From CAVPTL01 sp963727235 (GTDB lineage Bacteria; Actinomycetota; Thermoleophilia; Gaiellales; JAICJC01), in the NCBI GenBank assembly GCA_963727235.1, contig CAVSFZ010000015.1, positions 62,001 to 126,000 of the forward strand: a stretch of DNA of 64,000 bases, given 5' to 3'. The notes below the pieces were generated by a model. That model made no database searches. It was not told where the DNA came from and saw only the letters and a list, made by a program, of their open reading frames with translations. A program made the translations under genes and the position numbers. Below are positions 57,023 to 64,000 of this stretch, one piece after another (positions within the stretch are counted from its first letter, which is position 1; every line of letters begins with the position of its first letter).

Positions 57023-57724
57023 GTGCCCGAGTCCGCAACCATCATGCTTGTCGACGACGAGGAGTCGATCCAGAAGCTGCTCACCTACCCGCTCGAACGC
57101 GAGGGGTACACGGTGGTGCAGGCGCGTGACGGCGAGGAGGCGCTGATGCGGTTTGCCGAGCGCGCGGTCGATCTGGTGGTGCTGGACGTGATGCTCCCGC
57201 GGCTGGACGGCCTGGAGGTGTGCCGGCGGCTGCGCACGTCGTCGGCGGTGCCGATCATCATGCTGACCGCCCGCGACGACGAGGTGGACAAGGTGCTCGG
57301 CCTGGAGCTGGGCGCCGACGATTACATCACCAAGCCGTTCTCGATTCGCGAGTTCCGCAGCCGCATCCGGGCGGTGCTGCGGCGGGCCAGCCTGCTGGCC
57401 GAGATGGGCGCCGGTACGGAGCCCACGCTCGAGGCCGACGGCCTGCTGATCAATCCGGCCAAGCGCAGCCTGACCGTTGCCGACCGACCGGTGCAGCTGA
57501 CCTACGTGGAGTTCGAGGTGCTGCGCACGCTGGCCACCCATCCCGGCCGCGTGTACACCCGCCAGGCTCTGCTCGAGACGGTGTGGGGCGACTCGGCCTA
57601 TCGCGAGCCGCGCACGATCGACGTGCATATCCGCCACCTGCGCGAGAAGATCGAAGCCGATCCCAGCGATCCCACCTACATCTTCACGGTGCGCGGAGTC
57701 GGGTACCGCTTCCGGGACGGTTAG
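57023..57724 (+). CDS. OmpR-family response regulator
   Basis: A 233-residue regulator. Receiver domain with the acidic pocket (MLVDDEESI), phospho-acceptor Asp in VVLDVMLPRLDGLEV, the conserved Thr in IIMLTARDDEVD and Lys in ITKPFSIRE; then a winged-helix DNA-binding domain (LTYVEFEVLRTLATHPG, DVHIRHLREKIEADP, VRGVGYRFRDG). The start is GTG at 57023. The cognate kinase follows after a 213-base structured element. The target genes are unknown. Confidence 0.95.
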   Translation: MPESATIMLVDDEESIQKLLTYPLEREGYTVVQARDGEEALMRFAERAVDLVVLDVMLPRLDGLEVCRRLRTSSAVPIIMLTARDDEVDKVLGLELGADDYITKPFSIREFRSRIRAVLRRASLLAEMGAGTEPTLEADGLLINPAKRSLTVADRPVQLTYVEFEVLRTLATHPGRVYTRQALLETVWGDSAYREPRTIDVHIRHLREKIEADPSDPTYIFTVRGVGYRFRDG

Positions 57725-57934
57725 GATGGTCGGTTCCGCATTGGCGTGTTGCCTGGGCGAGCGAGAACCGAGCTGGGGCAGGACGCAGAGAGCGCTCGTG
57801 CCTGGAAGGCACGGGTGCGACCGAGGACGAACCCCAGCGACGGTTCGCAGCCGCAGCGAAGCTCCGCCGGCTGCAGTCACAGACTGCAACCGGCGGACAG
57901 CGACCAGGGGCGCGCCAATTCGGAATCAGCCATC
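57725..57934 (+). ncRNA. Structured element with terminal inverted repeats, copy B
   Basis: This fills the gap between the response regulator and its kinase, from the base after the stop to three bases before the kinase ATG. Ends: 22-base inverted repeats (57725-57746, 57913-57934) with four mismatches. Core: P1 GCGAGAACCG (57761-57770) with CGGTTCGC (57841-57848), P2 CTGGGG (57773-57778) with CCCCAG (57832-57837), conserved GGACGCAGAGAGC (57781-57793) and P3 CGTGCC/GGCACG (57797-57813). A further hairpin follows, TCCGCCGG/CCGGCGGA (57863-57897) enclosing TGCAGTC/GACTGCA. The P2 and P3 sequences differ from copy A but still pair. No Shine-Dalgarno site precedes the kinase start. Confidence 0.6.
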
Positions 57935-57937
57935 ACC

Positions 57938-59362
57938 ATGAACCCGCTGCGCTCGCTGCGGGTGCGGCTGATCGTCGTGTTCGTGACGGTCGTGGCCACC
58001 GCCATGGGCGTGCTGTTCCTGTACGTCGTCCCCAGCCTCCGCGCCGACCTGATCTCCGACCGGTTAACGCGTCTGCAGGGCGCCGCGAAGATTCAGCAGC
58101 AGAATCACAAGCGACTGGCGATGTTCGCCAAAGGCTGTTTCAACGTCAACGAGCCGGGGCTGCGCCAGATGGCCGGGGTCGCAAGTTCACAGCTGAGCGT
58201 GTTCTGCGACTTCAACGGCCAGCGGCAGTTCTTCTACAACCACCTCGACAACCCCGCTCCGATAGGACCCAAGAGTCCCATCATCCGGGCTGCGCTGGCC
58301 TCCGAGATGCCCGTCGCAGACCGTAACTCCGGCGGCCGCATCCGGGTCGCCTACCGCATGCCGTCGGGGCCGGACTCCGCGGGCAAGCCGACGTACGCCG
58401 TGGTGCTGCTGTCCCAGCGAATCACTGACGTCAACGACGCCGCCTCGCTGGTCGAGCGTCAGTTCCTGATCGCCACCCTGCTGGCGCTTGGCGTGGCCGG
58501 CCTGGTCGGGTGGACGGCGGCGGTCGCCATCTCGCGGCGGCTGGCGAGGCTCGAGGCCGCGGCCAGCCGGGTCGCATTGGGTCAGTTCGACCAGCCCATC
58601 GGCGATGAGGCGGCCGACGAGCTGGGCCGGCTGGCGCGATCGTTCGACCTCATGCAGAGCCGGCTGGCGCAGGTCGATCGCGCCCGCAAGGACTTCATCG
58701 CCAACGCCTCACACGAGCTGCGCACGCCGCTGTTCTCACTGGCCGGGTTCCTCGAGCTGCTGGAAAGCGACGACATCGACGCCGCCACCCGCGATGAGTT
58801 CCTCGACACCATGCGCGCCCAGGTGACCCGGCTGACCAAGCTCGCCACCGACCTGCTCGACCTGTCGCGGCTCGACTCCGGCGCCGTCTCGATCGAGCAG
58901 GAGCCACTCGACCTGGCCTCCACCGCCCGCACCCTGGTGCGAGAGTTCCGCGGCCTCGCCTCGCGCCACGGCAGTCGGGTGGTGCTGGCCCGCGAGAGCG
59001 TCGCCGCCGAAGGTATCGGCGACGAGCAGCGGGTGCAGCAGATCGGCCGGGTGCTGGTCGACAACGCGATCCGCCACAACCCCCGCGGCACCAACGTGCG
59101 GGTGCTGACCGGCGCCGACAACGGATTCGTGACGCTGACCGTCTCCGACGACGGGCCCGGGATTTCGGAGGAGGCCCGCCCGCATCTGTTCGACCGCTTC
59201 TACCGGGGCGCCGGCACCACCGCCACCGGCACCGGGCTGGGCCTCGCCATCGCCCGCGAGCTGGCACAGCGCATGGACGGGACGCTCAGCGTCGAATCGG
59301 CCGAGGGGCACACCGAGTTCGTCCTGTCACTTCCCGGTGGCTCAGAGCCTCCCCTGCGGTAA
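57938..59362 (+). CDS. Sensor histidine kinase
   Basis: A 474-residue membrane kinase: N-terminal helix, outer sensor domain of about 150 residues, second helix (about residues 175-195), HAMP (RRLARLEAAASRVALGQF), phospho-acceptor SHELRTPLFSLAGFLELL and HATPase with N-box VDNAIRHNP, G1 SDDGPGI and G2 GTGLGLAIARELA. It pairs with the upstream response regulator. The ATG at 57938 is the first that gives the membrane-sensor N-terminus; upstream codons in frame fall in the structured element. Confidence 0.93.
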   Translation: MNPLRSLRVRLIVVFVTVVATAMGVLFLYVVPSLRADLISDRLTRLQGAAKIQQQNHKRLAMFAKGCFNVNEPGLRQMAGVASSQLSVFCDFNGQRQFFYNHLDNPAPIGPKSPIIRAALASEMPVADRNSGGRIRVAYRMPSGPDSAGKPTYAVVLLSQRITDVNDAASLVERQFLIATLLALGVAGLVGWTAAVAISRRLARLEAAASRVALGQFDQPIGDEAADELGRLARSFDLMQSRLAQVDRARKDFIANASHELRTPLFSLAGFLELLESDDIDAATRDEFLDTMRAQVTRLTKLATDLLDLSRLDSGAVSIEQEPLDLASTARTLVREFRGLASRHGSRVVLARESVAAEGIGDEQRVQQIGRVLVDNAIRHNPRGTNVRVLTGADNGFVTLTVSDDGPGISEEARPHLFDRFYRGAGTTATGTGLGLAIARELAQRMDGTLSVESAEGHTEFVLSLPGGSEPPLR

Positions 59363-59365
59363 CCT
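59360..59365 (+). promoter_or_regulatory. -10 box of treT (leaderless)
   Basis: TAACCT lies seven bases before the ATG at 59373, overlapping the end of the kinase gene. Confidence 0.4.
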
Positions 59366-59372
59366 CCGCCGG

Positions 59373-60647
59373 ATGCAGAGGATCAATGTCGGTCACAAGT
59401 CGCTTGCCGACTATCGCTCGCTGATCGGCGCCAGCATGGCTGACGAGATCAAGACTCTGGCCGAGCCCTTGCGCGGCCGGCGGATGCTGCACCTGTCGGC
59501 GACCGCCTTCGGCGGCGGGGTGGCCGAGATCCAGTACACGCTGCTGCCGCTTCTGAACGACGTCGGCATCGATGCCGAGTGGCGGGTGATCGAAGGCCGC
59601 GACGAGTTCTTCGACGTCACCAAGACGATCCACAACGGCCTGCAGGGCGACCCCCGCGGCCTCACCGACGAGCAGCGCGAGGTGTTCGTGCGCTACAACC
59701 AGCTGAACGCCGACGCGCTGGAAGACGCCGACGAATGGGACATGATCGTGGTGCACGATCCTCAGCCGGCGATGATCCGAGACATGGTGCAGGGCTCGAG
59801 TCCCAAGTGGGTGTGGCGCTGCCATATCGATCTGTCGTCGCCCAACCCCGACGTGCTCGGCTTCCTGGCGCCGGCGCTGGGCAACTACGACGCTGCCATC
59901 TTTCACATGCACGAGTACATCCCGGCCGAGGCGCACCTGCGCAGGGCGGTGGTGTGGCCGCCTGCCATCGATCCGCTCGCCCCCAAGAACATGGCGCTGG
60001 CGCAGGAAGACGCCGCCTACATCGTCGATCAGTTCGGGATCGATCCCGCCCGGCCGCTGATGCTGCAGGTGTCGCGGTTCGACCCGTGGAAGGACCCCAA
60101 AGGCGTGATCGACGCCTACCGCGAGGTCAAGCGCGAGCACACCGGCGTGCAGCTCGCCCTGGTGGGATCGATGGCCCATGACGACCCTGAGGGCTGGGAG
60201 TTCTGGAACCAGACGCAGGAGTACTGCCAGGACGACCCCGACATCCACATGTTCTCGAACCTGAACAACGTGGGCGCGGTCGAGGTCAACGCCTTCCAGG
60301 TGCAGTCGGACGTCTGCATCCAGAAGTCGATTCGCGAAGGGTTCGGCCTGACCGTGTCGGAGGCGCTGTGGAAGGGACGGCCGACCATCGGCGGTGCGGT
60401 CGGCGGGATCGTCAGCCAGATCGTCGACGGCGAGACCGGCTATCTCGTATCCTCCTCCGGGGAGTGCGCGGAGCGCACCCTCGAGGTGCTCGCCGACGCG
60501 ACTCACGCTCGCGACATGGGCCGGCGGGGAAAGGAACATGTGCGCCGTCACTTCCTGACGCCCCGGCTCGTGCGCGACTGGCTCGCGTTGATGCACCTGC
60601 TGGACGGTGAGCAGGTGGACCTGGACGTGGTGGAGGGTCGCGCCTAG
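59373..60647 (+). CDS. treT: Trehalose glycosyltransferring synthase TreT-like
   Basis: A 424-residue GT4-family enzyme: N-terminal LHLSATAFGGGVAEIQYTLLPLL, central VWRCHIDLSSPN, AAIFHMHEYIP, MLQVSRFDPWKDPKGVIDAY and the nucleotide-sugar site SIREGFGLTVSEALWKGRPTIGGAVGGI (quoted in parts). This matches trehalose synthases that couple NDP-glucose and glucose reversibly, though close relatives act on other acceptors. It neighbours a trehalose-6-phosphate synthase gene, supporting a role in trehalose metabolism. Confidence 0.85.
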   Translation: MQRINVGHKSLADYRSLIGASMADEIKTLAEPLRGRRMLHLSATAFGGGVAEIQYTLLPLLNDVGIDAEWRVIEGRDEFFDVTKTIHNGLQGDPRGLTDEQREVFVRYNQLNADALEDADEWDMIVVHDPQPAMIRDMVQGSSPKWVWRCHIDLSSPNPDVLGFLAPALGNYDAAIFHMHEYIPAEAHLRRAVVWPPAIDPLAPKNMALAQEDAAYIVDQFGIDPARPLMLQVSRFDPWKDPKGVIDAYREVKREHTGVQLALVGSMAHDDPEGWEFWNQTQEYCQDDPDIHMFSNLNNVGAVEVNAFQVQSDVCIQKSIREGFGLTVSEALWKGRPTIGGAVGGIVSQIVDGETGYLVSSSGECAERTLEVLADATHARDMGRRGKEHVRRHFLTPRLVRDWLALMHLLDGEQVDLDVVEGRA

Positions 60648-60676
60648 GACCCCAACGAAATGAGGCCGATCGCGAA

Positions 60677-62107
60677 ATGCAATCTGACGCACTTCTGATC
60701 GTCTCCAATCGCGGGCCGGTTCGATATCTGCGGGATGCGTCCGGCGGGCTGGTGCACAAGCGCGGTGGGGGAGGGCTGGTGACGGCGCTCTCGGCGCTGG
60801 CCGGCACCCACCCGCTGACCTGGATCGCCAGCGCGCTCTCCGACGAGGACGCCGAGGCGGCCGCCGCCGGGCCGATTCACCTGGACGACCTCACCCTGCG
60901 GCTGGTCGAGCACGACCGGGAGGAGTACGACCGCTACTACAACGTCTTTGCCAACCCCACGCTCTGGTTCATCCAGCACTATCTGTGGGGGCTGGCGCTG
61001 GAGCCGTCGGTCGACCGCAACGTGCGGCTGGCCTGGGAGGCCGGATACGTGCCGGTGAACGACCGCTTCGCCGACGCCGTGATCGAGGAGCTGAGGCGCT
61101 CCCCCGCACCGGTGATGATCCACGACTACCAGCTGTTCATGGTGCCTCAGCGGGTGCGCGAGCACGTGCCCGACGCGGTGCTGCAGCACTTCACCCACAT
61201 CCCCTGGCCCCAGCCCGACTACTGGCGGGTGCTGCCGCTGGACATCCGCACCGCCATCCACGAGTCGCTGCTGGCCTGCGACATCGTCGGCATGCACACC
61301 CCTCGATACGTGCACTCGTTCCTGGAGTGCGTGGAGGCGTTCACCGATGCCGAGGTCGATCGCCGCGCCGCCACCGTCCGCTACCGGGGCCGCACGGTGC
61401 AGGTGCGGGCGTACCCGATCTCGGTCGACCCGGGGGAGTTCGAGCGGCTGGCGGCCAGTCCGGCGGTGATCGCCTGCGAGCCCCGGGTGCTGGAGGCGCG
61501 GCCCGAGAAGCTTCTGCTGCGGGTCGATCGCACCGACCCGTCCAAGAACATCGTGCGCGGATTCCGGGCGTTCGACCTGTTCCTGCTCGACCATCCCGAG
61601 TGGCGCGGGCGGGTGACGATGCTGGCATTGCTCGACCCGTCGCGGCCCGAGATCCCGGAGTACGCGGAGTACGTGGGTGCGATCCAGCGGGTGGCGCGTG
61701 AGGTCAACGATCGCCACTACATGACCGGCATGTGGCAGCCGATAGACCTGCGCGTGTCGGACAACTTCCCCGAAGCGGTGGCGGCGTACAAGCACTACGA
61801 CGTGCTGCTGGTGAACGCCATCTTCGACGGCATGAACCTGATCGCCAAGGAGGCGCCGCTGGTGAACGAGCGCGACGGGGTGCTGATCCTGTCCGAGAAC
61901 GCCGGTGCATACGGCGAGCTGAAGGACCATGCGCTGGTGGTCAACCCGTTCGACATCCAGGAGCAGGCCGACGCGATCTACGCCGCATTGGAGATGCCCG
62001 CCGAGGAGCGGCACGCGCGTATCGAGGGCATCCGCGCACAGGTGCGCGAGCATGACATCAAGCGCTGGATCGACACGCAGCTGGCCGACCTCGAGAACCT
62101 GGCGTGA
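60677..62107 (+). CDS. otsA: Trehalose-6-phosphate synthase (GT20)
   Basis: A 476-residue GT20 enzyme transferring glucose from a nucleotide sugar to glucose-6-phosphate: VSNRGPVRYLRDASGGLVHKRGGGGLV, VPVNDRFADAV, IHDYQLFMVP, FTHIPWPQPDYWRVLP, GMHTPRYVHSFLECV, LLRVDRTDPSKNIVRGF, DGMNLIAKEAPLVNE and LILSENAGAYGEL (quoted in parts). Substitutions relative to E. coli OtsA, such as the longer Gly run in the first loop, leave it possible that the acceptor differs (for example a glucosylglycerol-phosphate synthase). No OtsB phosphatase is seen next to it. Confidence 0.85.
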   Translation: MQSDALLIVSNRGPVRYLRDASGGLVHKRGGGGLVTALSALAGTHPLTWIASALSDEDAEAAAAGPIHLDDLTLRLVEHDREEYDRYYNVFANPTLWFIQHYLWGLALEPSVDRNVRLAWEAGYVPVNDRFADAVIEELRRSPAPVMIHDYQLFMVPQRVREHVPDAVLQHFTHIPWPQPDYWRVLPLDIRTAIHESLLACDIVGMHTPRYVHSFLECVEAFTDAEVDRRAATVRYRGRTVQVRAYPISVDPGEFERLAASPAVIACEPRVLEARPEKLLLRVDRTDPSKNIVRGFRAFDLFLLDHPEWRGRVTMLALLDPSRPEIPEYAEYVGAIQRVAREVNDRHYMTGMWQPIDLRVSDNFPEAVAAYKHYDVLLVNAIFDGMNLIAKEAPLVNERDGVLILSENAGAYGELKDHALVVNPFDIQEQADAIYAALEMPAEERHARIEGIRAQVREHDIKRWIDTQLADLENLA

Positions 62108-62130
62108 GGCCGCCGTACACCGGTTTTCGG

Positions 62131-62136
62131 TAACTT
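62131..62136 (+). promoter_or_regulatory. -10 box of the moaC operon
   Basis: TAACTT lies nine bases before the GTG start of moaC. Confidence 0.35.
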
Positions 62137-62145
62137 CCCTCGCAC

Positions 62146-62595
62146 GTGAGCGAGATCCGCATGATCGATGTGGGCGACAAGCCGGTCACCCGCCGCACGG
62201 CCACCGCACGCGGACGTGTGCTGGTGCCCGCCGCCGTGCTCGAGCGGATCGCGGCGCGCACCCTGCCCAAGGGCGATGTGCTGGCGGTTGCCCAGGTGGC
62301 CGGGATCATGGCGGCCAAGCACACTCCCGACATCGTCCCGCTGTGCCATCCGCTGCCGCTCTCCAAAGTGGACGTGCTGCTCGAGCTGGACGAGGACGGA
62401 GTGGTGGTGACCGCCACCGCCGAGACCACCGCCCAGACCGGGGTCGAGATGGAGGCGCTGACCGCCGTGATGGCGGCGGCGCTGACCGTGTACGACATGA
62501 CCAAGGGCCTCGATCCGTCGATCTCGATCGCCTCGGCGGAGCTGGTCGAGAAGACCGGCGGTAAGAGCGGCCACTGGCGCCGCGACCAGCCATGA
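62146..62595 (+). CDS. moaC: Cyclic pyranopterin monophosphate synthase
   Basis: A 149-residue MoaC: MIDVGDKPVTRRTATARG, AQVAGIMAAKHTPDIVPLCHPLPL (active-site Lys and His), VEMEALTAVMAAALTVYDMTKGLD and EKTGGKSGHW (quoted in parts). It forms cPMP, the first stable intermediate of molybdenum cofactor. The start is GTG. The MoaA partner is not in the window. The stop overlaps mogA as ATGA. Confidence 0.97.
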   Translation: MSEIRMIDVGDKPVTRRTATARGRVLVPAAVLERIAARTLPKGDVLAVAQVAGIMAAKHTPDIVPLCHPLPLSKVDVLLELDEDGVVVTATAETTAQTGVEMEALTAVMAAALTVYDMTKGLDPSISIASAELVEKTGGKSGHWRRDQP

Positions 62596-63065
62596 GGTCG
62601 TCGGTGCTGACGGTGTCCGACGGGGTCAGCCACGGCGTGCGTGAGGACAAGAGCGGCGAGGTGCTGGCCGAGCGGCTCGCAGCGGGAGGGTTCCAGCTGG
62701 TGGAGCGGCGGGTGGTGCCCGACGAGCGCGACCAGATCTCGGCAGCGCTGCGCGAGCTCGCCGCCACGGCCGACCTGGTGGTGACCACCGGTGGGACGGG
62801 CTTCGCGCCCCGCGACGTGACGCCCGAGGCCACCGCCGACGTAATCGAGCGGCCGACTCCCGGGCTGGACGAGGCCATGCGGGCGTTCTCGATCGGGATC
62901 TCCCCCCACGGCATGCTCGCCCGCGGCCGCAGCGGGATCGTCGGCTCAACGCTGATCGTGAACATGCCGGGCAGCCCACGGGCCTGCGGCGAGTGCTTCG
63001 ACGTGATCGCCCCGGCACTGGCCCACGGGCTGGCGCTGCTGGCCCAGGAGCCGACTGACCATTGA
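62592..63065 (+). CDS. mog: Molybdopterin adenylyltransferase MogA/MoaB
   Basis: A 157-residue protein of the MoaB/Mog domain: VLTVSDGVSHGVREDKSGEVLAE, VVTTGGTGFAPRDVTPEATADV and NMPGSPRACGECFDVIAPAL (quoted in parts). It activates molybdopterin with AMP before metal insertion by MoeA. It is coupled to moaC upstream and, by a TTGA overlap, to the prenyltransferase gene. Confidence 0.93.
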   Translation: MRSSVLTVSDGVSHGVREDKSGEVLAERLAAGGFQLVERRVVPDERDQISAALRELAATADLVVTTGGTGFAPRDVTPEATADVIERPTPGLDEAMRAFSIGISPHGMLARGRSGIVGSTLIVNMPGSPRACGECFDVIAPALAHGLALLAQEPTDH

Positions 63066-63922
63066 CCGCCACCGCCGTCTACGCCCGCCGCTTCGCCTCG
63101 CTGGTCAAGATCGAGCACTCGGTGTTCGCGCTGCCCTACGCCTACTCCGCCGCGATCCTGGCCGAGGGCGGCATCCCGCCGTTTGCCACGCTGTTTTGGA
63201 TCACCGTGGCGATGGTCGGCGCCCGCAGCCTGGCGATGGCGCTCAACCGCCTGATCGACGCCGAGATCGACGCCCGCAACCCGCGCACCGCCCGCCGCGA
63301 GATCCCCGCAGGGCTGCTCAACCGCGGCCAGGTGCTGGGCTTCGCGGCGGCTTCGCTGGCGGTGTTCCTGATCGCGGTGTGGCAGCTGCCGTCGCTCACC
63401 CACGTGCTGTGGCCGATCCCGGTGATCGGGTTTGTGATCTACCCGTATCTCAAGCGTTTCACCTGGACCTGTCACTTCTTCCTGGGGGCGGTGGACGGGC
63501 TGGCGCCGCTGGGCGGGTGGATCGCCGTCACCAACCACCTCGGCCTCGACCCGTTCCTGCTGGGCGGCGCGGTCGCGCTGTGGATTGCCGGGTTCGACAT
63601 CATCTACGCCACCATGGATCTCGAGATCGATCGCGCTCAGGGACTGAACTCCGTGCCGCTGCGCTTCGGCGTGGGGCGGGCGCTCTTGATCACGCGGGCG
63701 GCGCATCTGATCTCGGTGGTGCTGTTGGTGTGGCTCGGCCTGAGTCTGGGACTCGGGCCCCTCTACTACCTGGGAGTGGCGGTGATCGCGGGGCTTCTCA
63801 CCTACGAGAACGCGATCGTGAGCGAGGACGACCTCAGTCGCGTCGACATGGCCTTTCTGACCATGAACGGCGTGATCGCAGTCGTGTTCCTGGCCGGTGT
63901 GCTGCTCGATGCCGTCGTCTGA
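63062..63922 (+). CDS. UbiA-family prenyltransferase
   Basis: A 286-residue membrane enzyme with about nine helices and the two Asp-rich prenyl-diphosphate motifs: NRLIDAEIDARNPRT and, later, DIIYATMDLEIDRAQGL. FTWTCHFFLGAVDGLAPLGGW is typical of the 4-hydroxybenzoate/menaquinone-precursor (UbiA/MqnP) branch. It attaches a prenyl chain to an aromatic acceptor for quinone synthesis; MqnP of the futalosine pathway is a good candidate. The start is TTG at 63062, coupled to mogA. Confidence 0.88.
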   Translation: MTATAVYARRFASLVKIEHSVFALPYAYSAAILAEGGIPPFATLFWITVAMVGARSLAMALNRLIDAEIDARNPRTARREIPAGLLNRGQVLGFAAASLAVFLIAVWQLPSLTHVLWPIPVIGFVIYPYLKRFTWTCHFFLGAVDGLAPLGGWIAVTNHLGLDPFLLGGAVALWIAGFDIIYATMDLEIDRAQGLNSVPLRFGVGRALLITRAAHLISVVLLVWLGLSLGLGPLYYLGVAVIAGLLTYENAIVSEDDLSRVDMAFLTMNGVIAVVFLAGVLLDAVV

Positions 63923-64000
63923 GCCCCTGATCCGCTGCGCCGGTCTGGTGCGGCGCTTCGGGGAGCGCCGCGCGCTGGCGGGTGTCGATCTGGAGGTCGC
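63909..64000 (+). CDS. ABC transporter ATP-binding protein, 5' end
   Basis: The first 30 residues of a protein cut by the window edge: MPSSEPLIRCAGLVRRFG followed by RALAGVDLEV. This is the usual opening of an ABC ATPase just before Walker A. It overlaps the prenyltransferase gene by 14 bases in another frame, so it belongs to the same transcript. Confidence 0.75.
   Translation, partial: MPSSEPLIRCAGLVRRFGERRALAGVDLEV

Noticed and set aside
1..64000. Long open frames on the opposite strand of most genes, several over 400 codons.
   Set aside because: They are frame shadows caused by high GC third positions; they lack family motifs, start signals and sensible composition.
1..64000. CRISPR arrays, transposases, integrases, prophage genes or an attachment site at the tRNAs.
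   Set aside because: No direct-repeat arrays, no transposase motifs and no duplicated tRNA ends were found.

Overview
The window is GC-rich, gene-dense DNA from a free-living actinobacterium. An ECF sigma factor/RskA pair, leaderless-type promoters (a TAnnnT box 6-9 nt before the start codon), a short Gnd, TreT plus OtsA, type II NADH dehydrogenase and a small SRP RNA next to dnaX fit Actinomycetota. A deep-branching class such as Thermoleophilia is my best guess but is not proven. There are no phage, IS or conjugation genes, so this looks like ordinary chromosome.

Layout: (1) 1-10 kb: 3' end of an HdrB-like gene, MFS exporter, recQ, a YhaN-type ATPase with an SbcD-like nuclease, secreted nuclease, phosphoesterase, Asp23-like protein, ECF sigma factor and anti-sigma factor. 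(2) 11-20 kb: a tandem zinc-ribbon protein, asd-ask-PLP decarboxylase, a second ECF sigma unit, the dnaX-ybaB-recR operon preceded by SRP RNA, a cNMP-binding protein, tRNA-Ser and carbonic anhydrase. (3) 20-28 kb: ABC-2 exporter with rnhA, then an MttB-family methyltransferase translationally coupled to a HAL-superfamily protein that lacks the MIO tripeptide. (4) 28-35 kb: glucose-6-phosphate and pentose phosphate genes pgi, zwf, gnd, pgl and rpiA with an NDH-2. (5) 35-50 kb: frameshifted PhoD, tRNA-Val, MarR/cupin, an orphan Flp pilin, two LPG-synthase-like membrane proteins, chorismate mutase plus a MacB-like ABC system, and a CPBP/Cys-Met enzyme/HAD/solute-binding operon. (6) 50-64 kb: MscS and PBP1A, moeA and a PotD-like protein, a pseudo-M28 membrane protein, a two-component system, TreT and OtsA, moaC-mogA-ubiA and the start of an ABC ATPase.

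Two non-coding systems stand out. The first is a family of eight near-perfect palindromes (GTGAATAA, a 1-2 nt variable part, then GGTGCC-N-GGCACC and the mirror image). They sit exactly at gene ends and in several cases supply the stop codons of one or both flanking genes. The second is a pair of roughly 210-255 bp elements (27882-28136 and 57725-57934) bounded by inverted repeats. They share a conserved core (GCGAGAACCG, GGACGCAGRGAGC, GACGGTTCGCAGCCGCAG) whose internal helices differ in sequence but keep pairing, which is the signature of a structured RNA or a mobile structured element. A third hairpin-rich segment lies at 16351-16453.

Translational coupling is pervasive: sixteen gene pairs overlap by four bases as ATGA, GTGA, TTGA and, in one case, CTGA.
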